From an uncultured Chlorobiota bacterium (GTDB lineage Bacteria > Bacteroidota > Ignavibacteria > UBA10030 > UBA6906): a DNA stretch of 64,000 bases. Where the stretch lies: assembly GCA_900696645.1 (NCBI GenBank), contig CAADGV010000023.1:84272-148271 (forward strand), written 5' to 3'. Shown here piece by piece: positions 58,032 to 64,000 of the stretch. A program made the position numbers and the translations under genes. The notes under the pieces are model-generated. The model worked only from the letters and a program-made list of their open reading frames with translations. It was not told where the DNA came from and did no database searches. The first letter of the stretch is position 1, and each line of letters opens with the position of its first letter.

Positions 58032-59213
58032 CTATGTGAACGCCTTTTTTACCCGCTCGAAGAAACTCTTATCCGAGTGAGCGGATTTATCCCCCTCTTT
58101 TGGATTAATGTTTTCGAAATGTGACAGCTGCTTGAGTGCAGCCCGTTCTTCGCTGTTAAGTTTTGTCGGAACCCAGACATTAACACGGACAAGCTGGTCG
58201 CCTCGCCCGTAGCTATTCAGATGCGGAATGCCTTTGTCGCGCATGCGCAACACGCGGCCCGATTGCGTTCCGGGCTCGATTTTAAGTTTTGCCCTCCCTG
58301 TCAAGGTCGGGACTTCGACATCGGCGCCAAGCGCCGCTTCAGGGAAACTGACCAGGAGATCGAGCACAACATCATCATTGTTGCGTGTAAACACTTCATG
58401 CGGTTCAACTTCAATCATCACAATCACGTCGCCCGGCTGTCCGCCCCGCATTCCTGCATTTCCTTCTCCACGTAAAGAGATATAGTTGCCCTCACTTACT
58501 CCTGCCGGAATAGTGACTTTGACTGTGGCCTCACCCTGCACGCGGCCATCGCCGCGGCACGTCAAGCACGGGTCTTTGATGATTTTCCCTTCGCCGCCGC
58601 AGTTGTTGCAGGTTGAGATGTTGACGAATTGACCGAACACTGAACGTGAAACCTGCCGCAGTTCACCCGTTCCGCTGCATACCGGACAGGTTATTCGGGA
58701 GCTTGAAGATTTTGCTCCGCTGCCGTGACACGTTCCACATACAATGGACTTCTTGATTTTCAGCTTCTTCTCGACGCCCGTTGCAATCTCTTCAAGCGTG
58801 AGCTTGAGCCGGACCTTCAGATCGGAACCGGGTTGGCCAACGGGCTTCTGGCGTTGTCGCTGGTGTCCGCCGCCCCGCCCTCCGAACATCTCATCGAATA
58901 CGGAACCGCCAAACCCCGATTGTCCGAAAATGTCGCCGAACGTGCTGAAAATATCATCAACATTGGTAAACGGCCGGAAATCCGTTCCCCGCATTCCATC
59001 GTGCCCGAACTGGTCGTAGCGTCGCCGCTTGTCGGGATCGCTGAGCGCCTCGTAGGCCTCGGCCGCTTCTTTGAACTTCTCTTCCGCTTGCTTGTTGTTC
59101 GGGTTTCTGTCCGGGTGGAATTGAAGGGCAAGCTTGCGATATGCCTTCTTTATCTCGTCCTGCGAAGCGTTTCGCTGGACGCCCAGAATTTCATAGAAAT
59201 CTCGTTTTGCCAT
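58032..59213 (-). CDS. dnaJ: Chaperone DnaJ (Hsp40)
   Basis: A 393-residue type I Hsp40. The J domain (residues 1-70) has HPD in [14 protein letters not shown] Gly/Phe region follows, then four zinc-binding CxxCxGxG repeats ([32 protein letters not shown]) and the C-terminal substrate domains. It stimulates the DnaK ATPase. The ATG overlaps the grpE stop as TAATG. Confidence 0.98.
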   Translation of the reverse strand: MAKRDFYEILGVQRNASQDEIKKAYRKLALQFHPDRNPNNKQAEEKFKEAAEAYEALSDPDKRRRYDQFGHDGMRGTDFRPFTNVDDIFSTFGDIFGQSGFGGSVFDEMFGGRGGGHQRQRQKPVGQPGSDLKVRLKLTLEEIATGVEKKLKIKKSIVCGTCHGSGAKSSSSRITCPVCSGTGELRQVSRSVFGQFVNISTCNNCGGEGKIIKDPCLTCRGDGRVQGEATVKVTIPAGVSEGNYISLRGEGNAGMRGGQPGDVIVMIEVEPHEVFTRNNDDVVLDLLVSFPEAALGADVEVPTLTGRAKLKIEPGTQSGRVLRMRDKGIPHLNSYGRGDQLVRVNVWVPTKLNSEERAALKQLSHFENINPKEGDKSAHSDKSFFERVKKAFT

Positions 59214-59824
59214 TACGCCTTCACTTCTTTATTGTTCGCAGCCGATTCTTCCACCTGTGAAGGTGCCGAGACTATCACTTTTGCGTGCCGCAGCACTTTA
59301 TCGTTGAGCTTGTAGCCGCGTTCCACTTCTTCAATTACTGTGTGGGGCGGAACTCCCTCCTTGGGCATCTGCAGAAGGGCATCATGATATTCAACATCGA
59401 ATGGCTTTCCGACCGAATCAAACGGTACAAGCCCCTGCATTTCGAGAATTTTTGAGAATTTGTTATGGATGAGTTCAACGCCCTTGTAGAACGCATCATA
59501 ATCCTTGTTCTCAGCTCCCGCCTTCAGCGATCTGACAAAATCATTCAGAATAGGGAGAAGGGAAATGATGAGCCCTTCGTTCGCATTCTTGATGAGATTG
59601 ATGGAATCGGCTTCTGTGCGCCGCTTGTAGTTCTCGAACTCAGCCGCCTTGCGGAGAAATTGATCTTTGAACGAATCGACCTGCACCTGCAATTCTTGAA
59701 TTGTCTGCTTCAGTTGGTCGAGTTCCGAGGGGGGCGGAGTACCCTCCGTTGGAACCCCGTTGCCGGGTTCTGTTTCTTGTGATGTGTTTTCTTTGGTTTC
59801 GTCTTGTGTGAAATCTTCTGCCAT
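59213..59824 (-). CDS. grpE: Nucleotide exchange factor GrpE
   Basis: A 203-residue GrpE. A long helix ([37 protein letters not shown]) forms the dimeric coiled coil, and the C-terminal beta-domain includes [48 protein letters not shown]. The Gln/Glu-rich N-terminus is disordered. Coupled to hrcA and dnaJ by TAATG junctions. Confidence 0.97.
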   Translation of the reverse strand: MAEDFTQDETKENTSQETEPGNGVPTEGTPPPSELDQLKQTIQELQVQVDSFKDQFLRKAAEFENYKRRTEADSINLIKNANEGLIISLLPILNDFVRSLKAGAENKDYDAFYKGVELIHNKFSKILEMQGLVPFDSVGKPFDVEYHDALLQMPKEGVPPHTVIEEVERGYKLNDKVLRHAKVIVSAPSQVEESAANNKEVKA

Positions 59825-60867
59825 TATGATTTGTATGTGTTTGAAAACATTTCTGAGATTGCCCGTGCTACATAATCAACGAGCGGAATTGTGCGGGCAT
59901 AGTCCATTCGTTTTGGCCCGATGACGCCGATGGAGCCTGTGACGCCACCGAGGGAGTACGTGGAAGTGATAACGCTGTACTCTTTCAATTTCTCGTCTTC
60001 ATTTTCCTGCCCGATCGTTACACGTGTTCCCTCGGGAACGGAGCTTTTCTCAAGTACATGAATAATAATCTCTTCGTTGCTTATCAGTTCAATCACGCCC
60101 CGGAAATTCTTGGGGTTTTCGAATTCGGGCTGCTCAACAATTGATTCAGTTCCTGCGATATGCAGCTTTTCGGTTTTGTTCGGAACAAAGAGTTTATCAA
60201 CGGATTCAATAAACAGCCTGACAAGCCCGCTGTTTTCATCCTGAACGTCTCTTACGCGGTCGGCGAACGATTCCCTTATCTGGTCAAGTGACAGTCCCGA
60301 GAGCCGCTCGTTGAGGAACCGTGCCAGATCATCCAGCTTCTCCCGCGGGATCTCGCTGGCGACTTCCATCATCATGGTCCGAACCAGCCCCATCTGCAGC
60401 GAAATAATCACCATCAGCCGGGTTGTGCTGAGTTGAACAAGTTCCATCCTCTCGAAAACCCCACGCCGCAAGTAGGGCGAAGTCACCACGCACAGTTGCT
60501 GCGAGATTTTGCTCAGGAGTTTTGAAGATTGTCTGAAAACTTCTTCCTCCTCTTCGGCAGAATTCAGGTTTTCCCTGATGGCTCTCATGTTTGATTCGGA
60601 AACGGCTTCCTGTTTCATCAGTGAATCGAGGTAGAAGCGGTAGCCCAAATCGGTTGGCACCCTGCCTGCCGATGTGTGCGGATGATTGATGTACCCCAAA
60701 TACTCGAGGTCGGACATGACATTCCGGATGGATGCGGCGCTCAGGCCCAACTCGTCTTCATGCCTTTTCGATATGTAGCGAGAGCCGATTGGTACTGCCG
60801 TTTCAATGAAATCGTGCACAACGTAGCGAAGAACAGTCCGCTCGCGCTCGCTTAACACACTCGCCAT
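59824..60867 (-). CDS. hrcA: Heat-inducible transcription repressor HrcA
   Basis: A 347-residue repressor. The winged-helix N-terminus has SERERTVLRYVVHDFIETAVPIGSRYISKRHEDELGLSAASIRNVMSDLEYLGYINHPHTSAGRVPTDLGYRFYLD, and the C-terminal dimer domain ends GVIGPKRMDYARTIPLVDYVARAISEMF. It normally binds CIRCE operators and needs GroEL. No CIRCE is seen here; a different inverted repeat overlaps its own promoter. The ATG at 60867 is preferred over a TTG at 60897. Confidence 0.96.
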   Translation of the reverse strand: MASVLSERERTVLRYVVHDFIETAVPIGSRYISKRHEDELGLSAASIRNVMSDLEYLGYINHPHTSAGRVPTDLGYRFYLDSLMKQEAVSESNMRAIRENLNSAEEEEEVFRQSSKLLSKISQQLCVVTSPYLRRGVFERMELVQLSTTRLMVIISLQMGLVRTMMMEVASEIPREKLDDLARFLNERLSGLSLDQIRESFADRVRDVQDENSGLVRLFIESVDKLFVPNKTEKLHIAGTESIVEQPEFENPKNFRGVIELISNEEIIIHVLEKSSVPEGTRVTIGQENEDEKLKEYSVITSTYSLGGVTGSIGVIGPKRMDYARTIPLVDYVARAISEMFSNTYKS

Positions 60868-60907
60868 CTTCTTTATCAACTCACAAAAACATGCCAAAAT
60901 TCAGTAA

Positions 60908-60936
60908 AAAATAACCAATCTGGCGTCGTTTGTCAA
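60908..60936 (-). promoter_or_regulatory. Predicted promoter of hrcA-grpE-dnaJ
   Basis: On the minus strand TTGACA (60936-60931), a perfect -35 box, and TATTTT (60913-60908) are 17 bp apart, about 40 bp before the hrcA ATG. Confidence 0.7.
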
Positions 60937-60957
60937 GGTGACGAAAATCGCCAGATT
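60917..60957. promoter_or_regulatory. Inverted repeat overlapping the hrcA promoter, candidate operator
   Basis: AATCTGGCG (60917-60925) and CGCCAGATT (60949-60957) are perfect 9-bp arms with a 23-base spacer. The arms are 32 bp apart centre to centre, near three helical turns. One arm lies between the -35 and -10 boxes and the other just upstream of the -35. The arms do not match CIRCE. Confidence 0.5.
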
Positions 60958-60965
60958 TCCGGCTG
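60947..60965 (+). repeat. 19-bp direct repeat, copy 1
   Basis: ATCGCCAGATTTCCGGCTG occurs here and again at 61121-61139, flanking the 155-bp element. This copy overlaps the right arm of the hrcA promoter inverted repeat. Confidence 0.85.
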
Positions 60966-61120
60966 TAATAGCCCAGTAAGAATGTCAGGGTTTGCGTCCA
61001 ATAGAAATGTCAGGTTAGTTTGGGGTTTTGCACAAAGAAAGGACCCCCGACATTGACAGACACCATAACCCTGACATTCCTACTGAGCGTAAAACCATGA
61101 CATTTCTATTGGGCTTCTAC
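60966..61120. mobile_element. Small repeat element with four related 19-base units (MITE-like or solo IS ends)
   Basis: Two forward units, CAGTAAGAATGTCAGGGTT (60974-60992) and CCAATAGAAATGTCAGGTT (60998-61016), are matched by two inverted copies at 61067-61085 and 61093-61112, in the order A, B, A', B'. A and A' differ by one base; B and B' by one inserted base. The element has no transposase gene. Its arrangement and flanking direct repeats suggest a non-autonomous insertion. It also could be a regulatory array; no homologue is seen elsewhere in the window. Confidence 0.5.
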
Positions 61121-61139
61121 ATCGCCAGATTTCCGGCTG
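61121..61139 (+). repeat. 19-bp direct repeat, copy 2
   Basis: A perfect second copy of ATCGCCAGATTTCCGGCTG, 174 bp from the first. At 19 bp it is longer than most target-site duplications. Confidence 0.85.
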
Positions 61140-61349
61140 CAACTTGCTTGAATTGAAATCGGCTGAATTTTTCGGCTTTTCTTTTTACCTTGAATCAGGA
61201 GATTTGGGCAGAGTTTAGCAGGAATTTTCCTACAGTACAGCCCTCGATCTTCCGGAAAGTACGCCCTCTGACAACCTACGGACTTGTTCATCAATGAAAC
61301 GGTCGTAGGCCTGCCTCATACCAGACCCGCTTCCGTTTTAGGAGAACGA

Positions 61350-61820
61350 ATGAGATTGTTTCCACGGAAGCTCTGGCTGCAACTGATACTTCCGCTGATG
61401 ATCCTTGTCATGCTTACGGGTATCATAGCAGCCTTTGTCCACATGAAAACCCAGGAAGCGCAACTGCTCGATGCCATGATTACCGGCGCCGATCAACTGT
61501 CGGGGAGCATTGTGAGCGCCACATGGCATGCTATGCTTGCAGACCAGCGGGAGTCGGCGTATGAAATCATGGAGACTATTGCCACAAAGCAGGGAATCAA
61601 TCGTATTCGCATTTTCAACAAAGAAGGTCGGGTGATGTTTTCGACTGCTGCGAACGATACCGGCCAGGTGAATATTATTAAAAAATACTCAGGTTTTTCA
61701 TCGCAATCAAACACTCATCAACATCAGTGTGTGGGGAAGCCTCTTGTCACCTGTCACCTGGCAGGGACTCCACTTTTTGAGTTGAACTATCGAACCGAAC
61801 AGATTATCTTGCAGCAGTAA
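61350..61820 (+). pseudogene. Truncated sensor protein: periplasmic sensor part of a histidine kinase
   Basis: About 156 residues from an ATG with AGGAG 6 bases upstream. A membrane helix (LQLILPLMILVMLTGIIAAFV) is followed by a sensor region (GSIVSATWHAMLADQRESAYEIMETI, then INRIRIFNKEGRVMFSTAANDTGQ) typical of histidine kinases that go on to a haem-binding CxxCH motif, HAMP, dimerisation and ATPase domains. After Gln ~108 the reading frame continues with about 50 residues unlike the family and then stops. No kinase core follows. It is probably a gene cut short by a deletion or rearrangement, next to a repeat element. Confidence 0.6.
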
Positions 61821-61853
61821 ACTCTTCCCTGCTTTCCTGACATACCAATCGCC

Positions 61854-63881
61854 ATGGTGCTTATTTCTATGAAAAGATATAAATGCCTCATTGCACTTGA
61901 GAGACTCTTGGTCTTTTTCACAATCCTGTTGGTGTCGTCCGCGGCTCTGGGCCAGCAGTCAATCCGGTTTGCGGCAGTTGGAGACTTTCCGTCGGATTCC
62001 AATGCGCAAGCCGTTGCTAACATGATTTCAAGCTGGAATCCGGATTTCATTATCACGGTTGGCGATAACAACTATGTGGATTACGACACGAGCATTGTTA
62101 CTTGGGACAACGAGGTGGGACAGTTTTACGGTCAGTTCGTTTGTTATCCGCAGGGAAGTCCCAGTGTGTATGCACCGGGCTCACCGGTAAACAGATTTTT
62201 TCCCACGTTGGGAAATCACGATTGGCGAGCAGGTGTTGAAGGTTGGTACAATTACTTCGAACTGCCCGGAAATGAGCGATACTACAGTTTTGTGAAGGGA
62301 CCTGTGCACTTTTTTGCAGTTGACAGCGACAGCGCCGAACCGGACGGGATTACAAGTACCTCATCGCAAGCTCTCTGGCTCCAACAAGAGCTTGCAACAT
62401 CCGCTGCAAAATGGAAAGCAGTGTACTTCCACCATCCTCCCTACACATCATCGGTTCGGCCTCCCGATGTTCGGCTGCGCTGGCCGTTCAAAGAGTGGGG
62501 CGCGCACGTGGTACTCGCAGGGCATGAGCATCATTACGAGCGAATCGTCTATCCGGACTTTCCGTATTTCGTGAATGGAAGCGGCGGGCGGCAACTGAAG
62601 GATTTCATCGGCAACCCGATTGTCGGGAGCATGGTCAGGTACAATGCCAATCACGGTGCAATGCTGATCACCGCCGACCAGGACAGCATGGTGTTTGAGT
62701 TCTACTCCATCGAGGGCGGAAGCACACTCATTGATCGTTATCGAATCCGAGCAAATGAGATTACTCCGGTTCCTGTCGGATCTGTGTGGAAGTATCTTGA
62801 TGATAACTCCGATCAGGGTACGGCGTGGCGAATGCCTGAATTCAATGACGCATCATGGGCATCCGGTCCGGCACGGCTCGGCTTCGGTGACGACGGAGAG
62901 ATTACCGTAATCAACGGAGGCCCGCCGGGCGACCGTTACATCACCACATACTTTCGCCATGCCTTCGATATTTCCGATCCATCCGTAGTTCTCGATATGG
63001 TGGTTGATGTGTTGAGAGATGATGGCGCTGTCGTGTATCTGAACGGCACAGAAGTATTCCGCACGAACATGCCTGCCGGAACGATATTGCACTCGACTCT
63101 TGCCCTCGGCATCGTGAGTGGTGATGACGAAAACGTATTCTACTCAACACCAGTCAGCCCGTCACTGTTGGTTACAGGAAGAAATGTGCTGGCGGTGGAA
63201 ATACATCAGGAAAATGTGACCGGCAACGACCTCGGCTTCGATCTCCGGCTTGTGGCTTTGCTGAATCACAATCCTGTCCCAGTCCAGCTCGGGAGTTTCT
63301 TGGCCGGCGTTATTGAGCCGGGAATGGTTCACTTGGAATGGACAACGCTCTCGGAAACGAACAACTACGGTTTTGAAATTCAGAAGTCACCCGAATCTCC
63401 AACTGGCTATTCTACGATTCCTAACAGCTTCACACCCGGTCACGGGACGACGCTCGAACCGCGATTCTACCAATTCACCGATCACTCTACTCAGGAGGGT
63501 ACGTGGTACTATCGCTTGAAGCAAATTGATCTTGATGGCAGAACACAGTACTTCGAAGGCGTCAGGATTGATCTCGTTACGACGGTGCAGGAGAGCCGCC
63601 CGTCGTCATTCTCGCTGGATCAGAATTATCCGAATCCATTCAATCCGGAGACAAGAATTGCGTTTGAGATTCCGGGACGAGAGCATGTAACACTCCGCGT
63701 GTTCAATACGCTGGGTCAGGAAGTTCGGACATTGCTTGAAGAAGATCTCCCGCCGGGCAGTCATGACGTTTTGTGGGATGGTCGGGACCAAAACGGACTG
63801 GCAGTCCCGAGCGGCGTGTACTTCTACAGGCTCAACACGGGAAATCACTTTGCAGTGAAGAAGATGAGTATCGTTCGATAG
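61854..63881 (+). CDS. Secreted metallophosphoesterase with T9SS sorting domain
   Basis: A 675-residue secreted enzyme. A signal peptide (LLVFFTILLVSSAALGQ) leads to a calcineurin-like phosphoesterase domain (~35-300) with metal ligands in AVGDFPSD, VGDNNYVD, LGNHDWR, FHHPPY and AGHEHHYER. The arrangement resembles purple acid phosphatase-type enzymes. A jelly-roll-like domain (~310-465; DDGAVVYLNGTEVFR) follows, then the ~100-residue domain shared with the protein at 53657 (NYGFEIQKS, WYYRLKQIDLD), then the T9SS tail (DQNYPNPFNPETRI, GVYFYRL). It probably releases phosphate outside the cell. The start may be 61854 or the ATG at 61869. Confidence 0.92.
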   Translation: MVLISMKRYKCLIALERLLVFFTILLVSSAALGQQSIRFAAVGDFPSDSNAQAVANMISSWNPDFIITVGDNNYVDYDTSIVTWDNEVGQFYGQFVCYPQGSPSVYAPGSPVNRFFPTLGNHDWRAGVEGWYNYFELPGNERYYSFVKGPVHFFAVDSDSAEPDGITSTSSQALWLQQELATSAAKWKAVYFHHPPYTSSVRPPDVRLRWPFKEWGAHVVLAGHEHHYERIVYPDFPYFVNGSGGRQLKDFIGNPIVGSMVRYNANHGAMLITADQDSMVFEFYSIEGGSTLIDRYRIRANEITPVPVGSVWKYLDDNSDQGTAWRMPEFNDASWASGPARLGFGDDGEITVINGGPPGDRYITTYFRHAFDISDPSVVLDMVVDVLRDDGAVVYLNGTEVFRTNMPAGTILHSTLALGIVSGDDENVFYSTPVSPSLLVTGRNVLAVEIHQENVTGNDLGFDLRLVALLNHNPVPVQLGSFLAGVIEPGMVHLEWTTLSETNNYGFEIQKSPESPTGYSTIPNSFTPGHGTTLEPRFYQFTDHSTQEGTWYYRLKQIDLDGRTQYFEGVRIDLVTTVQESRPSSFSLDQNYPNPFNPETRIAFEIPGREHVTLRVFNTLGQEVRTLLEEDLPPGSHDVLWDGRDQNGLAVPSGVYFYRLNTGNHFAVKKMSIVR

Positions 63882-63931
63882 GTTCAAATGACCACTGGTG
63901 ACAAAAGTAGACAGGTTTTTTGAGGCATATT

Positions 63932-63992
63932 CCACAGGAATGGAGGTCGAAAGCGGAGTCCCAAGTGGTTGGGACTCCGCCATTCCCGTGGG
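63932..63992. repeat. Two-tier palindrome at the window end
   Basis: GCGGAGTCCCAA and TTGGGACTCCGC (63953-63980) are perfect 12-bp arms around GTGG. Outside them CCACAGGAATGG and CATTCCCGTGG pair with one mismatch. There is no T-tract after it, so a plain terminator is not the best reading; an intergenic repeat or IS end is possible. The gene upstream ends at 63881. Confidence 0.55.
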
Positions 63993-64000
63993 TCCGGCTA

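Larger units (their letters stand above)
60868..61349. other. 482-bp region upstream of hrcA: promoter and repeat element
   Basis: The stretch between hrcA and the truncated sensor gene contains the hrcA promoter with its inverted repeat (60908-60957) and a 155-bp repeat element (60966-61120) between two 19-bp direct repeats. I see no reading frame with coding character. Confidence 0.6.

Noticed and set aside
60966-61139. CRISPR array from the repeated 19-base units
   Set aside because: Units are inverted relative to each other, only four in number, spaced unevenly and without cas genes.

Overview
The window looks like a chromosome segment of a free-living member of the Bacteroidota/Chlorobi (FCB) group, most likely an Ignavibacteria-like lineage. 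The main pointers are two secreted proteins ending in the type IX secretion (T9SS) sorting domain with the NYPNPFNP signature, an 11-gene complex I operon without nuoEFG, and overall gene content. Base composition is close to even. Many genes carry a clear Shine-Dalgarno sequence, and several promoters fit TTGxxx-17 bp-TAxxxT, which is not the classic Bacteroides -33/-7 form. Most of the window is housekeeping. I see no rRNA, CRISPR array, prophage or intact insertion sequence.

Layout. 1-2.9 kb (minus strand): two response regulators, then an alpha/beta-hydrolase and an NAD-dependent epimerase. 3.2-7.5 kb (plus): an M20 dipeptidase, tRNA-His, a NarL-type regulator, a small fragment-like paralogue of that regulator, and a B12-binding radical SAM protein. 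7.5-10 kb: a C39-like cysteine peptidase diverging from an ATP-grasp ligase, then clpS. 10-19 kb (plus): hisS, a HutH-like lyase, an ORF6N protein, a SnoaL-like protein, a pabB-pabC fusion, DUF456, OsmC, cupin, galT and msrB. 19-28 kb (plus): a SWIM/SNF2 helicase, cobalamin adenosyltransferase, a membrane-anchored M28 peptidase, an orphan DNA methyltransferase and an ABC-2 transporter pair. 28.4-39 kb: nuoABCDHIJKLMN. 39-41 kb (minus): birA-coaX. 41-50 kb (plus): dnaK, clpB, an isoaspartyl peptidase, rsmB, a TPR lipoprotein and a DUF58 protein. 50-56 kb: uvrA and a T9SS cargo protein. 55.7-60.9 kb (minus): two envelope proteins, a ComEA-like protein, and dnaJ-grpE-hrcA. 60.9-64 kb: a small repeat element, a truncated sensor gene, and a secreted metallophosphoesterase with a T9SS tail.

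How genes fit together. The heat-shock set (dnaK, clpB, hrcA-grpE-dnaJ, clpS) is spread over several loci. The hrcA promoter carries a non-CIRCE inverted repeat, and no CIRCE is seen near dnaK. Complex I is transcribed from one good promoter and should take electrons from something other than NADH through NuoEFG. The tRNA-His lacks the usual G-1:C73 pair and co-occurs with a HisRS of the alphaproteobacterial/eukaryote-like sequence type, which suggests matched non-standard histidine identity. The most system-like accessory locus is the radical SAM / C39-like peptidase / ATP-grasp neighbourhood; its function is not established.
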